This document shows positions 1-6,321 of a stretch of DNA of 8,441 nucleotides, in pieces. Under the pieces are notes generated by a model. That model searched no databases and was not told where the DNA came from. It worked only from the letters and a program-made list of their open reading frames with translations. The stretch comes from Candidatus Altarchaeales archaeon (GTDB lineage: Archaea; Altiarchaeota; Altiarchaeia; IMC4; QMZM01). The stretch's first letter is position 1; the number at the start of each line of letters is the position of its first letter. Both the position numbers and the translations under genes were made by a program. The DNA lies in the NCBI GenBank assembly GCA_003663045.1, contig QMZG01000050.1, positions 1 through 8,441 on the forward strand, given 5' to 3'.

Positions 1-34
1 AATATAAGCAATTCTAATTCCAATATTTTTCAAG

Positions 35-853
35 ATGGATGCCCCAGAGATGGTGAAGGTTTTGGAGGTTAAAGAAGAAACACCCTCGGTTAGTACAATT
101 GTTTTAGAAAAGAAAGTAAAAGCAAAGTATGGGCAGTTCTTCATGCTATGGATTCCCGATGTTGGTGAGAAACCATACACATTCAGTAGATTGGATGATA
201 ATTTAGAGATCACCGTTAAAAGGGTTGGTCCATTTTCAGAAAAGATGTGCAGTTTGAAAAAAGGCGACTTGATTGGTATAAGGGGGCCCTATGGGGATGG
301 TTATTTCAATTTAACTGGGAAGGATATCTGCATTATAGCCGGTGGTGTGGGAATCGCTCCCTTAATGCCCCTGATCGAGAATCAAAGAGAGTCGGAAAGA
401 GAAAGAAATTTTACGGTAATTTTTGGGGCTAACACAAAGGATGAATTACTCTTTGTTGATAGAATTAAAAAAACAGATGTAGAATTAATAATAACGACGG
501 ATGATGGCTCTGCCGGTGAGAAATGCCCCTGTCATGAAGTCCTTTCAAGAATAACTAAGAAAAGAAGATTCGATCAAATCCTCTGCTGCGGTCCTGAGCC
601 TATGATGAAAGAGATTCTGGAAATAGCTATAAAGGAGAAAATTCCATGTCAACTTTCATTAGAGCGATATATGAAATGCGGCATAGGCATATGTGGAAGT
701 TGTTCTCTGGATCCCAGTGGCTTATTGGTATGTAAGGATGGTCCGGTATTTAGTGCCGAGAAACTAATAAATAGTGAATTTGGGAAATATCGAAGGGATG
801 CGTCTGGATCTAGGGCATATCTGCGATATAAAGCAAAATGTCAGAATTGGTGA
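35..853 (+). CDS. pyrK: Dihydroorotate dehydrogenase electron transfer subunit PyrK
   Basis: Iron-sulfur flavoprotein subunit (272 aa) that carries electrons from the PyrD catalytic subunit to NAD+ in the fourth step of pyrimidine synthesis; cytoplasmic. Visible in order: an N-terminal ferredoxin-reductase-like beta barrel with the flavin-contacting KPYTFSR (46-52), the nucleotide-binding GGVGIAPL (103-110), CCGPEPMM (184-191), and a C-terminal [2Fe-2S] site with Cys215, Cys220, Cys223 and Cys233 (C-x4-C-x2-C-x9-C) followed by DGPVF. All expected ligands are present and the length is normal. An in-frame stop at 5-7 leaves ATG 35 as the first possible ATG; Met6 (codon at 50) is an alternative, and neither has a clear ribosome binding site. 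It overlaps pyrC by 16 nt, which supports an operon. The pyrD partner is not seen and may lie upstream. Family call is firm; the start is less sure. Confidence 0.93.
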   Translation: MDAPEMVKVLEVKEETPSVSTIVLEKKVKAKYGQFFMLWIPDVGEKPYTFSRLDDNLEITVKRVGPFSEKMCSLKKGDLIGIRGPYGDGYFNLTGKDICIIAGGVGIAPLMPLIENQRESERERNFTVIFGANTKDELLFVDRIKKTDVELIITTDDGSAGEKCPCHEVLSRITKKRRFDQILCCGPEPMMKEILEIAIKEKIPCQLSLERYMKCGIGICGSCSLDPSGLLVCKDGPVFSAEKLINSEFGKYRRDASGSRAYLRYKAKCQNW

Positions 854-2151
854 TAAAGAACGGAAAGTTGGTACTTCCAGACAAAATTTTTGAAGGAGAT
901 ATATCAATAGATGCGGGAATTATCTCCAAGGTAGGGAAAGATTTGAAGGGGGATAAGGTCGTAAATGCTGAAGGGAATTATATTCTTCCTGGATTGATCG
1001 ATGTACACGTACACTTCAGAGAACCGGGTGCTAGTTCGAAGGAAGACTGGAATACTGGTTCTTTTGCAGCGGCTTCTTCTGGAATCACCACCGTCTTGGA
1101 TATGCCCAATACCCAACCGCCCACCACCACCGTAAAACTTTTAGATAAAAAGAGAGAGATCGCCGCATCAAAATCTACAGTAGATTTTGGTTTTCATTTT
1201 GGTGCATCTACTGAGAACATGGATGAACTTAGGAAAGTGGAGAAGATTGCCTCTGTGAAATTCTATATGAGTTCCACTATCGGGAATTTATTTGTGGGCA
1301 ATGATGCCGTATTATTTGAGGAACTAAAAATCTTGGCAGAAAGGGATATCCCAGGGATATTTCATGCAGAAAATAGGGAGATGGTTCAGCATTATATGCA
1401 AAGGTTGATTAATGAAGGAAGAACGGATCCAGAGGCATATTCTGATGCCAGACCAAATATCTGTGCTGCCGAAGCGGTCAATAGGATAATATTTCTTTCT
1501 AAAATGGCAAAGAACAGGCTACATTTTTGTCATGTAAGTACAAAGGAGGAGGTAGATATCATAGCCAGGAATAAATCAATACTCCCACTAACTGCAGAGG
1601 TCTGTCCACATCATCTATTTCTAAATAAAGAAGATCTCAGGAAATTAGGTTCTTTGGTAAAAACAAATCCACCCTTAAGATCAAAAGAGGATCAGAATGC
1701 TCTCTGGAAGGGAATTCAAGATGGTACCATTGACGTTATAGCTACAGACCATGCCCCTCATCTCATGGAATCAAAAGAAAAGGATATCTGGAGTGCCCCG
1801 GCGGGTGTTCCCGGTGTGGAAACGATGTTACCATTACTCCTGAACGAAGTCAACAAAGGGAATTTGACCCTCAATCAACTGGCAAAATTGACCTCAGAAA
1901 ATCCCGCCAGAATCTTCAGGATTAAGGATAAGGGAAAAATTAAAGAGGGTTATGATGCCGATCTGGTGATTATAGATTTGAAAAAAGAAAAAAAGGTTCG
2001 AAATGACAAACTCTTCACAAAGTGCGGCTGGAGTCCATTCGATGGATGGAAATTGAAGGGCTGGCCAGTGATGACCTTTATCCGAGGAAATCTGATATTT
2101 GATAACGGAGATATAAATAAAATCAAGGGGCGGGAGGTATCCTATGGCTAG
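838..2151 (+). CDS. pyrC: Dihydroorotase (class I), PyrC
   Basis: Zinc amidohydrolase (437 aa) that interconverts carbamoyl-aspartate and dihydroorotate, the third step of UMP synthesis. Metal-site signatures are intact: D55-V-H57-V-H59-F-R61 followed by EPG, Lys141 in VKFYMSST (position of the carboxylated bridging lysine), His176 in FHAEN, His232 in CHVS, and Asp304 in ATDHAPH. The NPPLR segment (277-281) and the GVPGVE segment (323-328) are typical of the class I dihydroorotase/allantoinase group. The C-terminal part returns to the composite beta domain (GYDADLVIID, 371-380). Allantoinase is a related alternative, but the position between pyrK and pyrF makes dihydroorotase much more likely. 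The start lies inside the end of pyrK with no obvious Shine-Dalgarno sequence, so translation may be coupled. The gene overlaps pyrF by 8 nt. Confidence 0.95.
   Translation: MSELVIKNGKLVLPDKIFEGDISIDAGIISKVGKDLKGDKVVNAEGNYILPGLIDVHVHFREPGASSKEDWNTGSFAAASSGITTVLDMPNTQPPTTTVKLLDKKREIAASKSTVDFGFHFGASTENMDELRKVEKIASVKFYMSSTIGNLFVGNDAVLFEELKILAERDIPGIFHAENREMVQHYMQRLINEGRTDPEAYSDARPNICAAEAVNRIIFLSKMAKNRLHFCHVSTKEEVDIIARNKSILPLTAEVCPHHLFLNKEDLRKLGSLVKTNPPLRSKEDQNALWKGIQDGTIDVIATDHAPHLMESKEKDIWSAPAGVPGVETMLPLLLNEVNKGNLTLNQLAKLTSENPARIFRIKDKGKIKEGYDADLVIIDLKKEKKVRNDKLFTKCGWSPFDGWKLKGWPVMTFIRGNLIFDNGDINKIKGREVSYG
2133..2138 (+). promoter_or_regulatory. Strong ribosome binding site of pyrF
   Basis: GGAGGT lies inside the end of pyrC, 5 nt before the pyrF ATG at 2144. 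It is the best Shine-Dalgarno match in the pyr operon and fixes the pyrF start. pyrK and pyrC have no comparable site, so pyrF may be translated independently of its upstream neighbours. Confidence 0.8.
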
Positions 2152-2905
2152 ATTCTCAGAAAAATACAAAAAAGCAAGAAGTGAAAAGAATAGCGTTATG
2201 TGCATCGGTTTAGATCCAGTACATGAGAAACTGGAAGGAAAGGATATTTTGGATTTTTGTCTGGATATCATAGAAAGCACTTCAGATTATGTTGCCGCTT
2301 TTAAACCAAATTCTCAATTTATCCTGTTTTCTTTAAATTTAGAACAACTAAAAGAATTGAATGAAGAGATTCATCAAACAGGTTGTATTTCCATTCTCGA
2401 TCATAAACTCTCAGATATCGGTTCCAGTAATGAATCTGCATTCTATTGGATAAAAAGAGCAGACTTTGATGCACTGACATTCTCTCCATTTGCGGGAAAT
2501 ATTGAAGAAGCAACAGAGAAAGCACACAAAAATAATTTAGGTCTTTTCATCCTAACCCTGATGTCGAATCCGGAGAGCCGTTGGATACAGAAGGAAACCA
2601 AATTTGAAGGAAAATCATTGTATCAGAAAATTTCCGAGGAAGTAAAATCGAGTGGAGCAGACGGCTTAGTTATTGGAGCTACGGATCATGTCACAGAAGA
2701 AGACATCAGAAAAACGAGAGATCTTGCTGGCGATGATAAAATCTTTCTATGTCCCGGCATTGGTGCTCAGGGAGGCGATGCAGAAAAGATTCTGAAGAAT
2801 GCTGGGGAGAATATTTTGATAAATGTGGGGAGGGCTATTATTTTTGATGAAAAACCTGAAGAGAAGGCAAAGGAGTTCAGGGATTTGATTAATAGGTTTA
2901 GATAG
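2144..2905 (+). CDS. pyrF: Orotidine 5'-phosphate decarboxylase
   Basis: Decarboxylates OMP to UMP, the last step of de novo pyrimidine synthesis; a TIM-barrel enzyme of 253 aa. Visible motifs: IGLDP (21-25), FKPNSQF (53-59) with Lys54, the catalytic Asp-x-Lys-x-x-Asp charge network D86-H-K88-L-S-D91, the phosphate-loop PGIGAQGGD (204-212), and NVGRAI (227-232) with phosphate-gripping Arg230. The protein is longer than the roughly 210-220 aa enzymes common in methanogens. The IGLDP and FKPN segments plus the long insert around 140-165 recall the subfamily 2 (mycobacterial-type) enzymes. That subfamily assignment is by eye only. It is the last gene of the pyrKCF operon, overlaps pyrC by 8 nt and has its own strong ribosome binding site. 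Confidence 0.93.
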   Translation: MARFSEKYKKARSEKNSVMCIGLDPVHEKLEGKDILDFCLDIIESTSDYVAAFKPNSQFILFSLNLEQLKELNEEIHQTGCISILDHKLSDIGSSNESAFYWIKRADFDALTFSPFAGNIEEATEKAHKNNLGLFILTLMSNPESRWIQKETKFEGKSLYQKISEEVKSSGADGLVIGATDHVTEEDIRKTRDLAGDDKIFLCPGIGAQGGDAEKILKNAGENILINVGRAIIFDEKPEEKAKEFRDLINRFR

Positions 2906-2925
2906 TAGGTGTCTTATTATAGAGG

Positions 2926-2951
2926 TGGTATTATCTTGGTATTATCTTGGT
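2926..2951. repeat. 11-bp tandem repeat, about 2.4 copies
   Basis: The unit TGGTATTATCT is repeated with a period of exactly 11 bp, perfect across 2926-2951, starting 20 bp after the pyrF stop. It contains TATTATC, also present in the tandem repeat at the other end of the neighbouring gene (4106-4128). Function unknown; replication slippage is the simplest origin. Confidence 0.85.
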
Positions 2952-3019
2952 TATTCTATGTTCCTCCTTTATTTTCGCATGGATTCATCCACATAAACCT
3001 TTTTAAAACTTTGGTTTAA
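2936..3019 (+). CDS. Possible small ORF of 27 codons, hydrophobic
   Basis: I do not recognise this product. A TTG at 2936 opens a 27-codon frame ending in TAA at 3017-3019. The predicted peptide is rich in Leu, Phe, Val, Ile and Trp (begins VLSWLFYVPPLF after the start) and could be membrane-active. The support is a well-spaced Shine-Dalgarno match, GAGGTGG at 2922-2928, 7 nt before the TTG, in a spacer that otherwise has no need of one. Against it: the TTG start, short length, overlap with the 11-bp tandem repeat, and a T-rich stretch that may be a terminator. It follows pyrF by 30 nt and would be co-transcribed. Conservation in relatives is needed before it is accepted. Confidence 0.2.
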   Translation: MVLSWLFYVPPLFSHGFIHINLFKTLV

Positions 3020-3037
3020 CATAAGAAAAGAAAGAAA
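2999..3037. terminator. T-rich convergent termination region (pyrF and aroB')
   Basis: On the minus strand the bases directly after the aroB' stop form a pyrimidine run (TTTCTTTCTTTTCTTATG, 3020-3037). On the plus strand CTTTTT occurs at 2999-3004. Archaeal termination commonly relies on such T tracts, so this region probably ends both converging transcripts. There is no strong hairpin, only a possible 5-bp AAACC/GGTTT stem (2996-3018) with a long loop. Confidence 0.45.
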
Positions 3038-4105
3038 CTATCTCTCCTCAATACTCTCATCAACCGCCATCCCAAAATGCCTACCAACCTCTTCTATGTA
3101 TACAAGAATCTCATCCTCCTCTTTCAGTTCAGTAACGGAGATGGCATTTCCTTCCTTATCTACCAAACGAATTGTCTCTGCATTCTGCAGTAATGTCTTT
3201 ATTGTCTTTCCATTGAATTCTGCCTCCACCAAAATCAGTGGTCTCTTCTCGATCTTCAATCTTCCTATTACCATGCTTCTGGTATTTCCCTTCCAGTCTA
3301 CTGCCAAAACTTCATCTCCAGCAGACAATTCGCTGAGGTATTTTGTAGAACCGTCTGGCATTCTTGTATATGCATGTACCGGACCTGCATTTACCCTGAA
3401 TGGTCTTGTAGCCACGTAAGGGCTTTCAATAGTTTCAGAATGAACCAGAAACAGGGCATTGGACTGAGAACCAACTAACATTCCCTCACCTATGTTAAAC
3501 ATGGAACAGGTATCCACGCAGACGCGGTCACCCATCCCAACCGGCTTGACCTGAGTGATCTTTACAGTTGTTAATTCTATTTTTTCTGTAGAGATCTCAT
3601 CGATCAATTCCTTGATCTTCTTTATTTCGGAAGAATCTGCATTTACTAGGACGCCATCGGTACCCAATTCCAGGGTTTCCAATGCCAATTTTGCATCTTC
3701 CTTGTTTGTCACTTCCATAATAATCTTGCATTTATCTTTCAAGGATGCAATGATATTCTCCAACGGAATTATCTTCCAGTCTGCCGCTTTGATGACTACA
3801 TAGTCTACATTACCTCCAGCGGCAGTTACTTCTTTCTCATCTTCCTTGCTCTTGATTTCTTTGTAGAATGCCTTCTCGATTTTTACCTTTTTTAATTTTT
3901 TTAATTCTTCAATATCATTAGAAATAAAAATATCCGAATCTTCATCTGAGGATACCACACGGATTTTTCCCAATTCCCTTACCTTCTCAGATTCTCCCTT
4001 TCCGACTAATACCGCCTGCGCACCACTTTCCAGTGCTGTCGTTACCAGCTCCTTACGTTTATCCCATTCCCAATCCAGATCCGCCTTTACCCAGAGTTGT
4101 TTCAT
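3038..4105 (-). CDS. aroB': 3-dehydroquinate synthase II (AroB')
   Basis: Archaeal-type enzyme (355 aa) that oxidatively deaminates and cyclises 2-amino-3,7-dideoxy-D-threo-hept-6-ulosonate to 3-dehydroquinate, entering the shikimate pathway without the DAHP route. Family signatures: N-terminal KQLWVKAD and WDKRKELVTTALESGA (14-29), the block GMGDRVCVDTCSMFNIGEGM (190-209), RPFRVNAGPVHAY (234-246), the run ending KYLSELSAGDEVLAVD (255-270), GRLKIEKRPLILVEAE (281-296) and a GRHFG (341-345) near the C-terminus. Length matches the MJ1249 family. It stands alone; the partner ADH synthase (AroA') and other aro genes are not in the window. It is divergent from pth2 and convergent with pyrF. The GTGAT repeats before the ATG may act as its ribosome binding site. 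Unrelated to bacterial AroB. Confidence 0.95.
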   Translation of the reverse strand: MKQLWVKADLDWEWDKRKELVTTALESGAQAVLVGKGESEKVRELGKIRVVSSDEDSDIFISNDIEELKKLKKVKIEKAFYKEIKSKEDEKEVTAAGGNVDYVVIKAADWKIIPLENIIASLKDKCKIIMEVTNKEDAKLALETLELGTDGVLVNADSSEIKKIKELIDEISTEKIELTTVKITQVKPVGMGDRVCVDTCSMFNIGEGMLVGSQSNALFLVHSETIESPYVATRPFRVNAGPVHAYTRMPDGSTKYLSELSAGDEVLAVDWKGNTRSMVIGRLKIEKRPLILVEAEFNGKTIKTLLQNAETIRLVDKEGNAISVTELKEEDEILVYIEEVGRHFGMAVDESIEER

Positions 4106-4128
4106 TCTATTATCACTCTATTATCACT
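4106..4128 (-). repeat. 11-bp tandem repeat in the aroB' leader, duplicated GTGAT site
   Basis: Read on the minus strand, GTGATAATAGA occurs twice in perfect tandem (4127 down to 4106), ending exactly against the aroB' ATG at 4105. Each copy carries GTGAT, the tail of the GGAGGTGAT anti-16S match. The proximal GTGAT is 6 nt from the ATG, a workable spacing. The duplication therefore doubles a weak Shine-Dalgarno-like element. Confidence 0.75.
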
Positions 4129-4142
4129 ATTATTATTTTAAT

Positions 4143-4153
4143 CTTATATTAAA
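4143..4153. promoter_or_regulatory. TATA-like box in the aroB'/pth2 divergent region
   Basis: CTTATATTAAA on the plus strand (TTTAATATAAG on the minus strand) is the only strong TATA-like element in this 69-bp spacer. Archaeal start sites usually fall about 25-27 bp downstream. On the plus strand that reaches roughly 4173-4175, at the pth2 ATG, suggesting a leaderless or nearly leaderless mRNA. On the minus strand it gives a start near 4122 and a leader of about 17 nt containing one GTGAT. One box may thus serve both genes. Inferred from sequence only. Confidence 0.5.
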
Positions 4154-4174
4154 TTAATTGGGATGGGATAGGGG

Positions 4175-4513
4175 ATGGAATTAAAACAGGTCATCGTAGT
4201 CAGGAAGGATCTAAAGCTGAGTAGAGGAAAGTTGGCTGCACAGGTAGCTCATGCTTCTTTATCGGTAGCAGAGAAGAGCAAGTGGAAAAAGGAATGGATG
4301 AAAGGGCTTCAGAAGAAATCTGTTCTGAAATGCAAGGATTTGAATGAGTTGCTGGGAATTTATGAAAATGCAAAAAAAGCTGGCTTATCTGCTGAAATTA
4401 TTAGAGATGCCGGAAGGACACATATCCCTGCAGGTACTATAACATGTGTTGGAATTGGACCCGCTCCAGAAGATGAGATCGATAAAGTTACGGGTAGATT
4501 AAAACTATTATAG
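4175..4513 (+). CDS. pth2: Peptidyl-tRNA hydrolase, archaeal/eukaryotic type (Pth2)
   Basis: Releases tRNA from peptidyl-tRNA that drops off the ribosome, recycling tRNA in the cytoplasm. At 112 aa it is the normal Pth2 length. Conserved features: the opening KQVIVVRKDLKLSRGKLAAQ (4-23) with Lys19 and Gln23, His26 in VAHAS, the DAGRT loop (78-82) with Asp78, the T-x-x-x-IGP segment (90-96), and a terminal IDKVTGRLKLL (102-112). The start is fixed because an upstream in-frame ATG at 4163 is followed at once by TAG (4169-4171). No classical ribosome binding site is seen, only GGGG touching the ATG, in line with a leaderless transcript. It is a single-gene unit between two minus-strand genes and is unrelated to bacterial Pth. 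Confidence 0.97.
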   Translation: MELKQVIVVRKDLKLSRGKLAAQVAHASLSVAEKSKWKKEWMKGLQKKSVLKCKDLNELLGIYENAKKAGLSAEIIRDAGRTHIPAGTITCVGIGPAPEDEIDKVTGRLKLL

Positions 4514-4521
4514 CATTATAA

Positions 4522-4546
4522 TTTTGATATTTTTCTCTATTTTTTT
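4522..4546 (+). terminator. T-tract terminator of pth2
   Basis: Two T runs, T5 at 4530-4534 and T7 at 4540-4546, begin 16 nt after the pth2 stop. They fit the oligo-T terminators of archaea. The second run lies inside the 3' end of the opposing MEMO1 gene, so the two transcripts probably overlap slightly. Confidence 0.55.
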
Positions 4547-5355
4547 GTATAGAAGGCAATTGCAGCATAACCGACAACCTCTGACCTATCTCCAGTAACA
4601 TCGCCCGAGTTTGCATACTTTAAAAGTTTTGCTTGCCAGTTCAATTTCTCTGCAATTTTCATAGTTATCAATACCGGAAAATAACCACACATCTCGCATC
4701 TCTTGGCGTTCTCCATATCCAAATTTACGATTGAATTGATGCAGGATGTGTCCATGGAAACGGCTTCATTGTATGGATGATAATGAGAAAGATCGGTACT
4801 TGCAACTATCAGGGTTTTCTCATCCAGGTGTTTTATAATTAGGTTGGAGAATTCATCCATATCTGATTCAGACATCCCACCAAGAATAATTGGAACTATC
4901 TCAAAATCCCTCAATATCCTTTGTAAAAAGGGAATCTCTATCTCCGCAGAGTGCTCCCTCGAATGTGCAGCCGGTGTGGAGGAAATGAGCTCGGATTCTT
5001 TTATTAATTCTTTCGCCAGAGATGATATCCTGACCTCCCCCAGAGGTGTTTCATAGTGGGTATAATCTGCTATTGACGCCCCATTGAATGGGTATTGATG
5101 AGAAGGAGCCAATATTATCACTTTACTGTAATCATCGCTTTCTATCTGCTTAAAGCTAAACGCAGCTACCTGTCCCGAATAGATGTAGCCGGCGTGAGGG
5201 GCTATCAATGCCCTAATTCTCCCAAGATTTTCATTTTTTGCATTCTCAAAAAATCCATCCAGCATCTTAGAAAGTTCATCCCTATGTCCAGGATACCAGC
5301 TTCCTGCTATTACGGATTTTCTGACATGCTTAACAGATACCTCATTGGTTGTCAT
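4537..5355 (-). CDS. MEMO1 family protein (AmmeMemoRadiSam-type class)
   Basis: Member of the MEMO family (272 aa), relatives of extradiol dioxygenases. The human protein binds metal through two histidines and a cysteine; the biochemical role in archaea is not established. Visible: SVIAGSWYPG (14-23), APHAGYIYSG (52-61) with His54, ILAPSHQYPF (81-90) with His86, TPLGEVR (103-109), AHSREHSAEIEIPFL (130-144), ASTDLSHYHPY (185-195), CGYFPV (223-228) with Cys223, and the C-terminal SGDVTGDRSEVVGYA (250-264). His54, His86 and Cys223 align by motif with the human metal triad. Often annotated as a dioxygenase, but that activity should not be assumed. The genomic partners AMMECR1 and the radical SAM protein are absent from this window. 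ATG 5355 is the only good start; no ribosome binding site is evident. Divergent from dapA. Confidence 0.94.
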   Translation of the reverse strand: MTTNEVSVKHVRKSVIAGSWYPGHRDELSKMLDGFFENAKNENLGRIRALIAPHAGYIYSGQVAAFSFKQIESDDYSKVIILAPSHQYPFNGASIADYTHYETPLGEVRISSLAKELIKESELISSTPAAHSREHSAEIEIPFLQRILRDFEIVPIILGGMSESDMDEFSNLIIKHLDEKTLIVASTDLSHYHPYNEAVSMDTSCINSIVNLDMENAKRCEMCGYFPVLITMKIAEKLNWQAKLLKYANSGDVTGDRSEVVGYAAIAFYTKK

Positions 5356-5386
5356 ATTGCTACTTATTTTTTGTTTTCTAAATTAG

Positions 5387-5401
5387 TTATATATTTTATA
5401 T
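5387..5401. promoter_or_regulatory. Back-to-back TATA-like boxes, MEMO1/dapA divergent promoter
   Basis: Two AT boxes lie side by side: TTATATAT (5387-5394, read as ATATATAA for the minus strand) and TTTTATAT (5394-5401, plus strand). Counting about 26 bp downstream puts the MEMO1 start near 5365, a leader of about 10 nt. It puts the dapA start near 5424, a leader of about 18 nt that includes the AAGG before its ATG. The rest of the 86-bp spacer is plain AT-rich DNA, apart from a TATTATC at 5415-5421. Confidence 0.5.
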
Positions 5402-5441
5402 CTTATTAAAAATCTATTATCTTATCAAAAAAGAAAAGGAA

Positions 5442-6320
5442 ATGGAAATTAAAGGTCTTTTCACGGCGATAATTACCCCATTTGACAAAGAAGGGGGATT
5501 AGATGAAGAGGGACTTAGGAGTAATATTGACTTTCAGATTGAACAGGGTGTTGATGGAATCGTCCCAGTTGGAACAACTGGTGAATCGGCAACACTAAGT
5601 GAAGAGGAGCATAAGAAGGTTGTAGAGATCTCTATAGATCAAGTAAATGGCAGAATTTTGGTATTGGCGGGAACAGGAAGCAATAATACCTCAGAGGCTA
5701 TTGACTACACAAAGCACGCCAAGGATGCCGGTGCAGACGCGGCTCTAATGATTACCCCTTACTACAACAAGCCAACACAGGAGGGGATTTACCAGCATTA
5801 CAAAAAAGTGGCTGAAGAGGTGGATATTCCCATAATTCTATACACTGTCCCCAGTAGGACTATGGTTAATATCGAACCAGAAACAACGAAAAGGCTTTCA
5901 GAAATTTCAAATATTATTGGGATTAAGGATGCCAGTGGAAATCTGAATCAGGTTTCAAGGGAGATTATGCTCTGTGGCGACGATTTCGCAGTCCTATCGG
6001 GGGATGATTCATTAAACCTACCATTAATCTCATTGGGTGGGAAAGGAGCCATCTCAGTAGCAAGTAATATCGTTCCGAGAGAAATGGGTGATTTAGTCAG
6101 GAGTGCACTGAATGGAAATCTTGAAAGAGCAAGGGAATTGCACTATAAACTCTATCCATTATGCAAGATTCTTTTCATAGAGACAAATCCTGCTCCAGTA
6201 AAAGCAGCCATGAACATGATTGGTTTATCAGCCGGTGACCCAAGACTTCCTTTAGTTTCTGTCAGAAAAGAGAGTGAGGAAAAGATAAGAGGTGTTTTGA
6301 AGGATTTGGATTTGATTTGA
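5442..6320 (+). CDS. dapA: 4-hydroxy-tetrahydrodipicolinate synthase (DapA)
   Basis: Condenses pyruvate with L-aspartate semialdehyde, the first committed step of lysine/diaminopimelate synthesis; a cytoplasmic TIM-barrel lyase of 292 aa, the usual length. Key residues visible: GTTGE (44-48) with Thr45/Thr46, ITPYYNKPTQEG (104-115) with Tyr107 and Tyr108, Tyr134 and Arg139 in YTVPSRT, and Schiff-base Lys162 in IGIKDASG (159-166). GTTGE rather than GSTGE argues against N-acetylneuraminate lyase. Most family members have YNVPGRT where this protein has YTVPSRT, so two second-shell positions differ. Aldolase-like paralogues (KDG or other pyruvate lyases) are an alternative but fit less well. AAGG three nt before the ATG is a weak ribosome binding site. 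Its TGA lies one base from the stop of the opposing rps7. Confidence 0.93.
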   Translation: MEIKGLFTAIITPFDKEGGLDEEGLRSNIDFQIEQGVDGIVPVGTTGESATLSEEEHKKVVEISIDQVNGRILVLAGTGSNNTSEAIDYTKHAKDAGADAALMITPYYNKPTQEGIYQHYKKVAEEVDIPIILYTVPSRTMVNIEPETTKRLSEISNIIGIKDASGNLNQVSREIMLCGDDFAVLSGDDSLNLPLISLGGKGAISVASNIVPREMGDLVRSALNGNLERARELHYKLYPLCKILFIETNPAPVKAAMNMIGLSAGDPRLPLVSVRKESEEKIRGVLKDLDLI

Positions 6321-6321
6321 A

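Noticed and set aside
1..34. Remnant of pyrD at the left edge
   Set aside because: No frame entering from the edge resembles the end of dihydroorotate dehydrogenase, and the stretch is too short to judge.
1894..2280. 128-codon minus-strand frame opposite the pyrC-pyrF junction
   Set aside because: Complement of two confirmed genes; Phe/Ser/Ile-rich as expected from AT-rich antisense frames.
2906..3037. Tandem repeats considered as a CRISPR fragment
   Set aside because: The unit is only 11 bp, repeated without spacers, and no cas genes are present.
3096..3419. 107-codon plus-strand frame opposite aroB'
   Set aside because: Antisense to strongly conserved codons of 3-dehydroquinate synthase II; the peptide resembles no family and is explained by complementary codon composition.
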